A stretch of 64,000 bases of DNA from Prosapia bicincta (lineage: Eukaryota; Arthropoda; Insecta; Hemiptera; Cercopidae). The stretch spans positions 66,718,398-66,782,397 of the forward strand of contig JBAIZL010000006.1 in assembly GCA_036971475.1 (NCBI GenBank), given 5' to 3'. A program made the translations under genes and the position numbers. Below, one piece after another: positions 35,318 through 47,669 of the stretch (position 1 is its first letter; every line of letters starts with the position of its first letter). The notes under the pieces were generated by a model. It made no database searches, had not been told where the DNA came from, and saw only the letters and a list, made by a program, of their open reading frames with translations.

Positions 35318-36595
35318 TCACTCTAAGGTCTCAAACTTCTGCATCATGCTTTTCATCATACTCAGCACCTCATTGCTGTTGGTGTTTTGATTAGTAGTGA
35401 TGTTTTGCTCATTTGTACTTTGTCTGTTGCTGCTCAGTGCTTGGGCATAAGTCAGGTTTTTGGCAGTTCTTGGGTCTGTCAGTTTCTGTTTCCTTGCCGC
35501 GTTTCCTGCTGTTTCAGTGTGTACTGGTTTTTTGATGAGCTTTTCACGCATTTGTTGGAGTTTGATTGGTACTTCACATCCCCTGTAGTTGGCCGGGTGG
35601 TTACTTCCACAGTTAGCACATTTGGCTTCTACATTTCTAGGTTTCGTACAATCTATAGTAGGGTGCTTGCCTGCACATTTAACACATCTGTGAGTTTTGT
35701 TACAGAAGTTTTGTGTGTGCCCGAACCCTTGGCATCTCTTGCACTGAGGAATCATTTTATTTATTCTCAACGCTTCAATTGAGATCTTCATGTTACAGAT
35801 GTATCTGATTTCATAAATCCTTTTCATTTCAGTTCTGGGACTAAAAGTTAGCATGAAGAGAGGAAGTTTTTTATATTGCTTCTCAACTTCTTCATCTCTA
35901 GTGACCCTAAATTTTTGCTTAACATCACAGATTTCAAATCCTTGATCCAAGAGATCACTTTTGATACCGTTTTCAGTTGTTGAGACATGTAGGTTTCTCG
36001 CCATCACTTTAATGCACCTTTCTTGCTTATTTTCGAAAGAGTACCATTCAAATCCTTCCAGTTTCATTATCTCTGTCACTTTTCTGTAGTCATCACTGTT
36101 ATCAACATTTATTTTCACTTTATTGTCACTCATGCACATAAGTTTATGGTTGATGCCATATAAGGCTTTGTTCAGTAAGGATATGCTGTCAGTGTAGATG
36201 ATCACTGGTGGTGGTTTAACTGCTTTGGTGGTTTTTTTCTGTTGGGTTTGGTCTTTATTATTGTAATTTTTCTTTGGGGTGGCAGATTTGGTTTTTTTTC
36301 TGTTTTCGTTAAGTATCCACTCTGTTTCTCCTTCTACCATTTCCTCTTCTTCATCCCATGTAGGATACTTAAAGGGAGAGTAGGGCCCGGAGCGTTCTTT
36401 AACCTGGGCTGGATTACGTTCCACACTTAGTTGGGTACTTACAGCGCGTAGGCTGAAGTCTTTATTTTGATTTTCCCCTTGCAGTGTTGCAATTACATTA
36501 TTAGCCTGCATTAATTGATTCTCTAGTGTTTTCACTTGGCTCACTAGGAAGTTAACTTGCTCTTGAAGAGCGTGGAGCTGTTGTTCTGGGGACAT
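35318..36595 (-). CDS. LINE ORF1, Gag-like zinc-knuckle protein
   Basis: 425-residue nucleic-acid-binding protein that would coat the element RNA. Residues 1-45 form a coiled coil (QLHALQEQVNFLVSQVKTLE). The middle part, about residues 150-265, is the domain usually preceding the knuckles in arthropod Jockey-type ORF1. Three CCHC knuckles follow: CKRCQGFGHTQNFC, CVKCAGKHPTIDC and CANCGSNHPANYRGC. The tail is Asn/Thr/Gln-rich. The frame is intact. It starts at the first ATG, 26 nt from the element's 5' end. Confidence 0.93.
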   Translation of the reverse strand: MSPEQQLHALQEQVNFLVSQVKTLENQLMQANNVIATLQGENQNKDFSLRAVSTQLSVERNPAQVKERSGPYSPFKYPTWDEEEEMVEGETEWILNENRKKTKSATPKKNYNNKDQTQQKKTTKAVKPPPVIIYTDSISLLNKALYGINHKLMCMSDNKVKINVDNSDDYRKVTEIMKLEGFEWYSFENKQERCIKVMARNLHVSTTENGIKSDLLDQGFEICDVKQKFRVTRDEEVEKQYKKLPLFMLTFSPRTEMKRIYEIRYICNMKISIEALRINKMIPQCKRCQGFGHTQNFCNKTHRCVKCAGKHPTIDCTKPRNVEAKCANCGSNHPANYRGCEVPIKLQQMREKLIKKPVHTETAGNAARKQKLTDPRTAKNLTYAQALSSNRQSTNEQNITTNQNTNSNEVLSMMKSMMQKFETLE

Positions 36596-36621
36596 ATGTG
36601 GGCCGATTGATTACGATGATG

Positions 36622-36636
36622 ATTAAATGTGCATAA
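36622..36636. repeat. LINE target-site duplication, right copy
   Basis: ATTAAATGTGCATAA, identical to 32357-32371; marks the 5' boundary of the minus-strand LINE. Confidence 0.93.
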
Positions 36637-39600
36637 CATGGAAATAATAAAGCCCTAAGATAGAAATATATCTTTAAAAAAAACATTAATTTCAACACTA
36701 AGTGTAAGACATAGTATTATTCTTTCATTGTGTTATTGTTAAAAACTGAAATATATATATATATTTAATGAAAATTTACGATTTTATATATTTTGGAATA
36801 ATGTTCAAACCGTAAACTCCTAGTTTCTACATTATGTATAACATTTTTAAATGTGTAATGTATACACGTGTATAGAGCATATCACGTATAGTTTAGCAGC
36901 CTGTAAATAAATGTCAATGCTTGGGACTAAAATTAAGGTAATTTATTGTTAAAGCTCAACTTGAGGAACACTATTTGTACCAGAGGAACCCAGTGGCAGA
37001 TTGTGCGGCCTTGAGATAATATCCATCAGAGGGCAAGATTTATCAGGTAGGTGTCCTTTTTTACTCTTCCAGTTTGTAAGACCTTGACGATGAACCAGAG
37101 ACCATATTACCTATTTAAAAGTATTTAGGGATAAGAGAGATCTGTAGAAGTTTATAAGTGAATAGGCAATATATTTTGCACATATGAGACTACTACAGTT
37201 GTTTGGTGTCCTTGCGTCGCGATTACTGACTCTTATTGTCTCAAGTCAATGAACACAGATCAAACATAAAGCTGTAGAGACAGCTTACATTGTTCCTTTC
37301 GCGACTACATGAACGTGACGCGAAGAGAGCTTGACTTCATTAAGTTCCATAAATCTTCAATCTCATGCGAATACGCAAACAGGCTACATATTCGGTTTCC
37401 ATAACATTTTATATGTAATCTGAGGACATCTGTTGGGCCTCAGAGGAAATGTTCGTACTTATTTCACTGACCAAGTAAGGTAATCATACCATTAGTTTCA
37501 AGTTTTTCTGCTTTTTACAGTCAGGCCATTAGCTAAAAACTCACTTGTATAATACTTAAAGAAATAAAGTACTTACCCCCTCTAAACGTATAGACCGAAA
37601 TAAACGTTTTAGTATTTTTTAATCTTATAATAACAATGTTCAATATACATAGTGGTGTGTGTGTGTGTGTGTGTAAGTCCGAGTTTGAAATGATGAATAC
37701 TTGAACGATTTTTTACTTTTATTTGAAATGAAAACTTTTCAGATTTTAGTAAAAAGCCTGAACTATACATCCTTTTATCGTCACGCCAAAGGCCCCTCTC
37801 ACTCTTTATGTGTAGGAGAGCACTATTGATATGCAAAACACAAGAAGTAAGACTCAGCCAAGAAGAGGCACTCATAATGTCAGTCATGCAGAATCTGCTG
37901 ACGGTACAAAGCTAGGCCTGGAGTGTAATAAAATGTTTCCTTTTTTAGGAAATTTATTAGGAATTATACTTCATCTGGTTTAAAGAAAAGAATAAAAATT
38001 ACTTCTTTAAAAACCGAATATACTATCTGTGCTTTCTACACACCTCATTATATCTAGGGGAAATGGGTATAACCATGCAAGCAATGTTTAGTTCTTTTAC
38101 TAATAAAGGCAACTGACAATAACACCGGCCTGGGAGACGTAAAGTTGGGCACTCTCAAGCAATCTCGTATCAAACCTTAACTCTCTAGCAACCCCATTGT
38201 ACGATTGGGCCTCTCAAGCCCAATCTCACGATAATCCCACTGGAAGCTTTGTCAAGCCGTGCTGCCTACTCAGGTAATACTGTTAGAAGCCTTGGCACTC
38301 CCAAGGAACCTTGTTGGAAGCTCTGGCGACACTTCCGGTTTTAACGTCCATGTACTGGTACTTCTGCAATGCCGTACGCAAGAATTAAATGTTATAATCA
38401 GTAAATCAATATCTAATCGGAAAGCGGTGATATGAGGCATAACGAATAGTGTAAATGGATAACACTTGATATGAAGGAAGTAGGAAAACCTGACATTTTA
38501 CAATACAGAATCCGAAGCGCTCCAGTACTGAGTGAGGGAAAGGAGATCGGTCTTGCATAGACTTGTAATAAGGTCAATATAGGTCGTCCATTATACAGCA
38601 AAAATATTATTCCCCGACGGATGTTTGTCATTGAGAGTTTGATTATTCGATCGAAGATTAATTTCAATTTAACGATTTTTTAAAATTTTATAAAGTTAGG
38701 ATTTAACTACTTAATATTTAAGTACGTACACAAGAAAAGTAATATTTGAGCTGGCTTGTGAGTAAAATATGTAATTAAAAACTACACTCATAATAATTAT
38801 GATATCATAAATATAAACACATAATTCCCTCATACGTTTCAATTACTTACGACATCATCATGAGAGTGAGACTGCTACATACTGCGGCTCCTTTCTGGTC
38901 GCCGGGGTTTATTATTTACGATTATTATTTGCGCTAGAATAAAGTTAAGAAGAGTCGTAGTCGTATAGCGACAGTAAAACCGAAAATTGTAATAATGGTT
39001 TGTAGCTAGTGACTGAGAGGAAGACTTCACAAGGGAACCAGCGAATATTAAGAATTAATCTTAGTCAGTATATAGACCACTGCAACCGGTAAATATTTTA
39101 AATCTATTATATTTTTGTATATATTGTTAATATGCACACCGTCCACGGCTCGAGGAGGTTTACTTGTGAACATTACCTTTAAAAGGGGGATATTATAAAT
39201 TTTATTTTGGGGGATAATAGTCTCATTATTTAATCCTCCTTCAGCGGCGTGTAACATTCTAATAGGGCAAAAGAATAGCATCACGTGGGCGGGGCCCTTT
39301 ACTTAAAGTACAACAGTTTTTCCATGTCCACCTAATAACTCTGTTTAAGCGCAATATCTAGATGCTAATTTTATTGGAATTACATAAACCTCGATGAAAA
39401 CTATTTTATCTTATCTACACTATTTGGGAATTACTTAAATATTTTTTTCCAAGTTGAAAATTGGAAAATTTAATGAAAAACAATTTTAAGCTAGGAATAG
39501 TTGATTATGGTTACATTGAGGAAATGCTTTGTCTAAAGGAAATCATTTTGGTGCACTCATAGACAATGTAAATACACGTATGTATCCCAAATATTGACAT

Positions 39601-41279
39601 ACTGGGAGGGCGGTAAAAATGTTTAAAATAAAAGCAGTTGCCAACGAAATTCTCCGAAAGACGAAAAAACTAATTAATATAAGTGGAAAAATACAGAATA
39701 AATTCATTGCAATTAAAGTAAAAGGTTTTGGTATAAAAAAAACATACAGATGAGAACAGATGTAATAAACAAGGAATATAGTCATTCTTTTTTAAATAAA
39801 CTTTAAAATGAAATATAAAAAATTAACTTAAAAGATTTTGAAAAAAAATAAAAAACAAATAGGAACAACATTGTGGGGAACGCATAAGTAGGTATGTAAA
39901 AAATGCTTGATTTCACATGGTTTATCTGTCAATAACCCTACACAGCTCTATCGTTAGATCTATTACGTCTGAAGCACTGCAATCGTTGGTCATAGGAACT
40001 GATTCGAGGGATTCTAAATAGAAGTGTTACTTTTATCGCTCACCAGGTATTAGCAGAAGACGGTAAACGTTTGTACCGTCAGCAAGATAACTTCGTGAAG
40101 AAAGAGAATAATTTATTGCGTAGAAAGTTTGTGCCCCAGAACCACTTTATCGGAACATTCAGCCTCTCTCTAGAGCGTACACTTTACTAACAAATTAGAG
40201 AAGGCGGTGGAATCGGCAATCATTAAAAGTCTTTATAAAGTCGTCTTATACAGAGATAAATGATTAAAGTTTTGAAAATACGAAGTAAGTCTTTTGAAGA
40301 TGCTTTACTAATCAATGCGGAAACGAGGCTGAGATCTGGAGATTATTTATATTCATCCCAAGATTTCTCAGATACTCTTTCCTTTCCTCGACTTTTTAGT
40401 AATTGTAATAAGTTTACATAATTTGAGTTTTCTTTTCGTTTTACCAAGAATCGGTCCAAGTAATAGCTAATGAGAGTACTTCAAAGCCCTATCAAAGTAT
40501 TTCTTCTGGGATTTATTTATAAATGTCTTGTATGCCATCGCCTCTTACTCATTGACATATTCTTAGTCTGCTATTGAACACACTACAATACGTTTACTAT
40601 ATATCTCTTTACTTATTGTTTTATTCAGTAATGGGCTAATATACATTATATAACCGATCATTTTACTTCAGTCGGTTTGTCGAAGCACTTTCAAACATTT
40701 ACTTCCACAATCAGCTTTCTGATCTATCTTTTCCGGTTTTATAACGTTTTTCAATTTGGAAATACAAAAACTATATTGAAACCTTATTCGTAAATGTAAC
40801 CGTGTTTTATCATTTATGAATTGATTGCGTTTCAAAAGTAGGTTGCATAGTCAAGTGGGTTAAACACCCGACTTCGAAACTAGAAGTTCTCGGTACACAT
40901 TGAAAAAGAATAAAATAAATTTATAACGAGTAAGAATTTTATAGCTGACTCAATTATTTCTTGACGCCTCCCAACTAATTATAAACACTTCATTGCACCA
41001 TTAAATTGACATCTTTAAAAGTGGAAACTCTTTATTTGTAAATCTATTCCCGTACTCAATCCATTATTTAACTAAGCTTATGCAATTTTCTCGCTCTCTC
41101 ATGAAAAAAAGTGTACCCTTTATTATGAATCAGGTCTTCATATTTATTTCTAGGAATCTAGAGAATGCACCAAACTTACCGATTTGTTGTCCATGTAACA
41201 CAAAAAATTCTGTAGCTAATATTTAAGTTTATAAATATAGTAACGAAAGCGCATATGCAGAATTTCTAAAAGTATTACA
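36637..41279. other. No gene recognised
   Basis: About 4.6 kb of AT-rich DNA with only short domain-less ORFs. There is a short GT run at 37652-37673. 38150-38340 contains several CTCTCAAGC / CTCCCAAGG words suggestive of an old degenerate repeat. At 40845-40905 a box-A-like TAGTCAAGTGGG and an anticodon-arm-like stem give a weak tRNA resemblance, without a good box B. Confidence 0.5.
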
Positions 41280-41995
41280 TATACGGGAAGATAAGACTAG
41301 ACGTATGAGAGATACGTGTTACGGATTACAGGAGAGAGGTTTAGAAGTATAAGAGATACGGGTCACAGATTACCGATGGGAGAATTATAAGTATGAGATA
41401 TACATGTTACATAAAAAATGAGGGGAAGACTAGAAGTATGAGAGATATGTATCACAGAATACGGAAGAGAGGAGTAGAAGTAAGAGAGATAAGTGTTACG
41501 CATGAATGAGGAGAAGACTAGAAGTATGTGAGATACGGGTCACAGATAAATTAGTAGATGATTAGAAGTATGTAAGATCGGGTCACAGAGTCCTGAAGAG
41601 AGGATTAGAAGCATGAGAGATACGTGTTACAGATAAGTAAGGAGAAGACCAGAAGTATGAGAGATACGAGTTACAGATGAATGAGGAGAAGACTAGAAGT
41701 ATGAGAGATACGTATTACACATTACAGAAGAGATGACTAAAAGTATGAGAGATCGGGTCACAGATTACAGAAGAGAGGAATACAAGTATGATTAATACGT
41801 GTTACAGATGAAAGAGGAGAAGACCAGAAGTATGAGAGATACGGGTTACAGATGAATGAGGAGAAGATTGTAAGTATGAGAGATAAGAGTTACCGATGAA
41901 TCAGCAGAAGATTAAAAGTATGAGAGATAGAATTACAGATGAATCAGGAGAACATTAGAAATATGAGATATACGTGTTACAGATGAATAAGGACA
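41280..41995. repeat. ~44-bp minisatellite
   Basis: About 15 degenerate copies of a 44-46-bp unit containing AGAAGTATGAGAGATACG and a GTTACAGATGAATGAGGAGA half. Two adjacent good copies start at 41651 and 41695. It is not a CRISPR array: there are no constant repeats with unique spacers. Confidence 0.85.
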
Positions 41996-44965
41996 AATAA
42001 TTCTCTTAGTCCGTTACACATTCACAGACACAGCAAATAGATGTAGGTTATGCTGGAAACGAAATTTAAGGCGTTCAAAGTGTTCTACATTTAAAATAGC
42101 ACATTTCTCAGTTATTCTATCCTTAAAATAATTTACAAGATTCTTTTTCTAGCGTACTCGTAGAATAATTTTATTATTATTATTATAAGAATGTAGATAA
42201 TTATGACAACAATGGACAACGTTCCTATTTTTTATGAGTTGATTTACCGAGGACGTTAACTGCGTCGGTGACAAAGTTTTGTGATGCTTCCAAGTCTATT
42301 GACAAGAGACTTTGGGAAACTGTGGAGTACACTTTCGGGGAGGGTTTCTACCATAGTGAATCACACAATAGGTGGCGCTCGTGTGTGCTAAATAAATTCA
42401 GTTAAATTGGATACTGGGCCTAAAACACTAGAATAAATAAATGCCATTTAAACGGCTCACTGAAAACGATTCCCAAAGTAAATGAATCTATTTCAATAAA
42501 AACGACAGAATATAAATTGAATTTTTTTATAAAGAGTTCCCTTATTAGTCATTTTATTTGACATTACAGTAATGTGCCACAGCTAATCTAATTTCATGGT
42601 AAAAATAGGCATTGGACGTGATTAGATGAATAAATATACATTTTATTAACGATTAAACATTTTTACCAGATATCAGTAGAGCGTGAGCCAATAGAAGGAA
42701 TTAAATAAGAAAATAATGCATTTATAAAGATTGGAATTTTGTCGCAGACTGTAATTTTATTTCCTAACGCCCTACAATTAATATTACACTCTTCACTGTT
42801 CCATGTAATCGACATCTTAAAAATGGGAAAGCTTCATTGGTAAATCTATTTACGTACTCAATCCCATTTAACCAAGCTAATCCTAGACACTAACGCGTTC
42901 TCGTACCCTTTAAACTTGCAAGCTATAAACCGTTCATAACCTATTGTATTTAGTAAATTTTCAAATCTAAATTTTAGTTCCTCTGTTGAAGCGTTTTCGA
43001 AACAAAAGAAAAATCCAAGTTGGTTAAATAGGATCAGACTCTGGGGAGCGTATTGTAGTTATTCTGGGAGCTTAGTATACAATTTGTGTGTGTAAAATAT
43101 GTGGCAAATATCGTAAAGTGAGGCAAATACCGACCTGCGAGGTATTCCATTGATATGATGAGCAATATTTTGGAGTTTAGGAATTACCATTCGCCTCAGA
43201 AGTGGAGGTACTGCTATATTACGTCCTGAAGTAGACATAGAGACGTCTAGCTCACAAATAATTGCTTTCTCTTTCCAAGTCTACATTATAACCGTGCAAA
43301 ATCAGTTAATACTTATCAGCAACAGGTACAGCAAGAAGGTGTTTCACCATTTAATGGGCAAAATACTCCTCACGTGAAGATACAGCTTTCTAAACTACAT
43401 CTGGAATATTCGTGAGAGAATACTTGATCACATTTAGTACTTCAGTCGACTTCATTCACAAATCATCGTCACCCTCTTCTATCTATTACCAAACCTCATA
43501 TATCATGTATAACAATATTTATCCACCTCACTCTAGGTCAACTTCTCTTTTGCTCAAATATTTAAATCATCTTTCTTCTACGCCCTTGAATGTAGTATTT
43601 TTCTATTTACTGGATTCGCTTTACTATACAAGTATTTTCTTCCATTGGAGCATCATTTGCTCTGTTATTCCAGTTGTAGATGTTCACAGCACCTCCGTTT
43701 TACACTTGGAATATCGTTTCACATAATATTCTCTACATGGACACAGAGAAATTATTACTAGCCCAATGCTTATACATTACTTTACACTTGGGCCTTTATA
43801 CTAGTTATATATTGATTTTCAAATAAAACAGAAAATGTTCAGTAATAATAAATAAATTTTCGGTCAATTTCGATTATGACTTTGAGATCAAATATTGTAT
43901 AGTTCATTTCACTCAACGTAATGGGCGTCACACCTAATAACAAACAATAATCTCTAGTTTGTCATGATATTTGTTTAATAATAGCCTTATTATCGGTATA
44001 AACTCAGAGTACTAACAATTGGCCAAGCATGAAGCGGCAATATTAACAAAGTGGGACGATGCACGCAGCGCACCGGGTCTCGTAAAGTTTTGCAATATTT
44101 GCAAGGAACAGCTGCGCCGAGCAAATTCCTGCGCCTGCAAATTACACGCTATTAGTCTTCATTAAATGGTCGCGGTTTAGTGCATTTTGACTGAAAAGTT
44201 TGCAACAATGTAAAACTTCCGTTTGGTAATGGGAAGTGCAGTAATTACCGCACAACCTTTTATTGATATCTCCTGAATAAATACAAAATTCAATAAGACA
44301 TAATATAAAGAAGGCTTTGCCAAGAATGAAAATATACGTCCATCGCTACTTTCTCTATGTTAGTAATACGCCAAAGACTCATATGTTAAAGTAAAACACG
44401 ATCTAAATTTCTTTTTATTGCAAGAGAAACCGTTCTAGAAAATGCCACTTAAGTTTCATCTTTAAAATTGAAAATAAATAGAGGAGAAAAGCACAGCTAA
44501 GTGGTACTCTAACCTAACACTTCTAGATTAATCTGAAATTAGCAATTTAGATAATCTCTTAATTAAGAATCTAAGATCTTGTGTTCGATTCACGGTAGGG
44601 TGAACACGTTTTGTTTTTATGTTAACGTCGATAGAATCGTAGTGCTTTCCACCTTCCTTGAATACCATTTGGCTGAAGTAAGACATCCTTAACCTGTATC
44701 TCTCCAGTAATGTTATTGCTATTAAGTAGGAGTCACTATTATTATTATTATTCACTAAATAAGAATGAACGCCTAAGTTTAATTTATAAATATTACTACA
44801 AATATATATATATTTATATTCATGTTTAAATTGTAGTCTTTATTATAATTATTAGGTCGTACATTCAAATACACAGAGAGGTAATATAAGACGAATATAA
44901 CCTAGTTTGATCTGATACTTAAATTTATAATTTAATATAATATTTATATTTTATAATGAAACAAA
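41996..44965. other. No gene recognised
   Basis: AT-rich apart from a balanced segment at about 44030-44250 whose composition stands out from its surroundings and might be a conserved noncoding element. At about 44535-44600 a GTGTTCGATTCAC word resembles a tRNA box B, but box A is poor. No coding gene. Confidence 0.5.
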
Positions 44966-45035
44966 CACACACACACACACAACCGCACGCGTGCGCACAT
45001 ACACACACACACACAAACACACACATACACATACA

Positions 45036-45086
<51 letters not shown>

Positions 45087-45087
45087 A

Positions 45088-45154
<67 letters not shown>
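44966..45154. repeat. Compound (CA)n(TA)n(TG)n microsatellite
   Basis: Long CA tract with a GCACGCGTGCGC insertion, then a TA tract (about 45091-45132), then a TG tract. The CA and TG ends make it a self-complementary hairpin. Predicted Thr/His and Val/Cys peptides here are artefacts. Confidence 0.95.
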
Positions 45155-46209
45155 ATGTAATGAACATAGTGTACATACATTTAAAACCCTTCTTGTCAGT
45201 AATGAAAAATAGAGATTTGTATAAACTTTAGTTTTAATTATTTTTAGTTATAATGATTTAGTGCAAAACATAGGTAATAAGAAAGTATTATTCTTTGTTT
45301 TATCTCATATCCGCTGAAAAAATACCATAAAGTTGTACCTTTACTAGACTTTTATTACTATAATGTCTATTGCGATTGCAGTTTAAATGTAAGTAGGGCT
45401 TATAAATTGTTGTATTTTATTTATTGTTCTACTGTTCACAAACTAATAAAACCATCAAATTGTGGTTGGATGTATCTCCAATAATATGATTTGCCAGCTA
45501 CATGCAGGCTAATAAACTTTATATCATAACGTTGTAAACTCTCTAACTTTTCATATTATACGACACTGTGGTATATGCGAGACACTATATTGCCTAGAGT
45601 TTGCAATAACGTCTATGCAAAGGTTTTTAATAGCTTCTAATAAAATATATCTAGGAAGCCTACAAGAGCGAAGTGTCGCTTAAATGGCACACTCGATCAC
45701 GGCTATTACCGTAAGAGGCTCCAGAGCAAGAGAGCGACCTAGAAAACCTAAGCAGGAACTAGGTAAAAGAGAAGAGAGAAATAAAAAGAAATTCATTTGG
45801 ATATAAAAACTTTCGATTTCAAATGAGATTATAAAACGGGAAAAGTAAGTAACTGCGATTTTGGCATTCCTACTAAAAATGATTTGATTTGAAAATGAAT
45901 ATAAATAGTTTATAAAAATCGTAAAATTATTAAAAATTATGAAGAAAAAGAATATACGCAAGAGCAAACAAAACCATTATAAAATTTGGGGGACTACAAA
46001 ATTATTAAACATTAGTAGTCATGGGTATACTTTATCCCCCCAATGAGAGAGCAGTATTTCTTACCCCCACCCCTTCCTAAGCCCCGCCCCTTTTGTTTGA
46101 TTGGTCGATGGTGGTGAAGATGGCGTCGACGCCCCGCCCCTGGTGCTGGTGGAGGAGCGGAAGGGCCATCTTGTTCTGGTGATGACGTGAGTTTGGAAAA
46201 AATATAATT
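45155..46209. other. No gene recognised; GC-rich patch at the right end
   Basis: No supportable gene. 46080-46140 is GC-rich with two CCCCGCCCC boxes and a GATTGGT (inverted CCAAT) box, and 46138-46190 holds GGCCATCTTG and TGATGACGTGAG words. This could be a promoter-like part of the adjoining repeat, but no transcript can be assigned. Confidence 0.4.
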
Positions 46210-46282
46210 CTTGGTTCGGGAATGGAACCTAGGACGTTTGGTTTGCTGGCGTGTGACGCTAGCGACTGAGCTACGAGTCGTT
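46210..46282 (-). repeat. tRNA-derived sequence (SINE head or tRNA pseudogene)
   Basis: On the minus strand, TAGCTCAGTCGCTAG (box A) at 46259-46273 is followed ~30 bases later by GGTTCCATTCC (box B) at 46219-46229, at tRNA-like spacing. The acceptor arms pair poorly, so a functional tRNA is unlikely. A SINE head is the better reading. Confidence 0.6.
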
Positions 46283-46399
46283 CAGTTGTGTGTAACTGTA
46301 CGATTGTGGTACAAGTAGGTCTTGGTTGGAAATTTCGGTTGTATAAAATAAGAGTAATACGTGTATTTTAATAAATATGAATTTATTGTCTCAAAAAAT

Positions 46400-46640
46400 A
46401 AAAATATATTGACAAGGGCAAATACGTAATTTAAATACAATATAAATATATAAATCTAACAATTATTTTAAAAAATAATAATATTAAGACTAGAATAAAT
46501 ACGAATAATAAAAATATATGAGCAAGAACAAATACGTAATTTAAATACAATATATATAAATCTAACAATAATTTTAAAAAATAATAATATTATAAATCTA
46601 ACAATAATTTTAAAAAATAATAATATTAAGACTAGAATCA
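46400..46640. repeat. 110-bp AT-rich tandem repeat
   Basis: The segment containing CAAATACGTAATTTAAATAC at about 46419 recurs 110 bp later, followed by a shorter third partial copy of ATAAATCTAACAATAATTTT. Confidence 0.8.
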
Positions 46641-46779
46641 ACTCATCAATACATATTTCAAATATAATATAATTAAAATTAAGCAATGATAAAACTAAAT
46701 ATAAATAAGAGTAATATATCACGCACACCAACAGTCACACAAAAATATTTTTAGAAAATATATTACGCACAGTAGGTTA
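46641..46779. other. Spacer between 110-bp repeat and fold-back unit
   Basis: AT-rich; no feature seen. Confidence 0.4.
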
Positions 46780-47044
46780 GCGAATATTGGGTTCGCGTGA
46801 CTTTAAAATTCGGTGTAATATTTGTAGGTGACATCACAGCAACATCACAGTTATGCGATATCGAAGTCGAACCACACCATCAATTACTCCTCATCAGAAT
46901 TGAACTACAATATAGGTCCATTCTAGTAACGAGTCTTTGATGGTGTGGGTCGATTGCGATAGTGCATAAATATGATGTTGCTGTGGGTGTCAGAGTACAA
47001 ATATTACACACCCGATTTTAAAGTCACGCAAAACCAGCATTCGC
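46780..47044. repeat. Fold-back (near-palindromic) repeat, unit 1
   Basis: Starts GCGAAT and ends ATTCGC. The arms pair over most of ~265 bp: CGCGTGACTTTAAAAT pairs with ATTTTAAAGTCACGC, CACAGCAACATCA with TGATGTTGCTGTG, and CCACACCATCAA with TTTGATGGTGTGG. Downstream follows CCATTACAACATGCCACCCC, repeated after unit 2. Confidence 0.8.
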
Positions 47045-47186
47045 ATGTATCCTTGACTGTGGGTAAAATATTTTCTAAGGAAGACAGCTCCAGCCATCGC
47101 TGTCCTCAGTGGTGGCCATTCCATTACAACATGCCACCCCCAAGCAAACACACACACACACACAGACGCACACAGTAAGTAGGTTA

Positions 47187-47386
47187 GCGAATGCAGGGAC
47201 CGCGTGGTAATATAGGGGAAATAAAATAATTACGATTGGGATCTCAGCAACATCAGCAATTACTCACTATCAGAATTGAACTACAATATAGGTCAATTCT
47301 AGTAGTGAATATTTGATGACGTTGCTGTGGGTTCCAAATCGTAATTATTTTTATTTCCGATATTACCACGCAAGACCGGCATTCGC
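47187..47386. repeat. Fold-back repeat, unit 2
   Basis: Diverged, shorter tandem copy of 46780-47044 with the same GCGAAT...ATTCGC ends and self-complementary arms (CGTGGTAATAT with ATATTACCACG; AATAATTACGATT with AATCGTAATTATT). The shared centre contains CAGAATTGAACTACAATATA. A second small hairpin lies at about 47430-47460. Confidence 0.75.
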
Positions 47387-47669
47387 ATGTATCCTGAGCT
47401 TACCGGGTGCGTAAGCTGCCTTAAGGGCTACGGAAGGCAGCTCCATCCATCGCTGCCTTCTGTGGTGGTCATCCATTACAACATACCACCCCCATGCACA
47501 AAGAAATGCGGGTATATACACCTCTTCAAATGAGGAAAACTGTTGGTTTTACGTGAAAATGAATGTAGGAAGTAATATTTTAAAACAAGTGTCACTGCAA
47601 GGTTTAAAATACTGCTCACTATTATCATATTCACATGAAAACAATAATCTTACCGCTTTGCGAGAAGTG

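Larger units (their letters stand above)
32372..36621 (-). mobile_element. Full-length Jockey-clade LINE
   Basis: Non-LTR retrotransposon on the minus strand with ORF1 (nucleic-acid-binding) and ORF2 (endonuclease-RT). It ends in a 41-nt poly-A (poly-T 32374-32414 on the plus strand) and is flanked by perfect 15-bp target-site duplications. The 5' leader before ORF1 is only ~26 nt, which fits elements with an internal promoter downstream of +1. The exact TSD, homogeneous tail and open ORFs point to recent insertion; the only visible lesion is one TAG in ORF2. Confidence 0.95.

Noticed and set aside
40845..40905. tRNA-like sequence
   Set aside because: Box A is fair but box B (GGTACACATTG) is poor and the acceptor stem does not pair; kept only as a weak note.
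41280..41995. Possible CRISPR-like array
   Set aside because: Units are continuous degenerate tandem repeats without unique spacers, in eukaryotic DNA.
44925..45231. Thr/His and Val/Cys/Tyr repeat ORFs on both strands
   Set aside because: Translation of the CA/TA/TG microsatellite, no real coding signal.
46780..47044. Parvovirus-type terminal hairpin
   Set aside because: Hairpin size fits loosely, but no parvovirus NS1 or VP gene is present and a second tandem copy follows, so a MITE or Maverick-related repeat is more likely.
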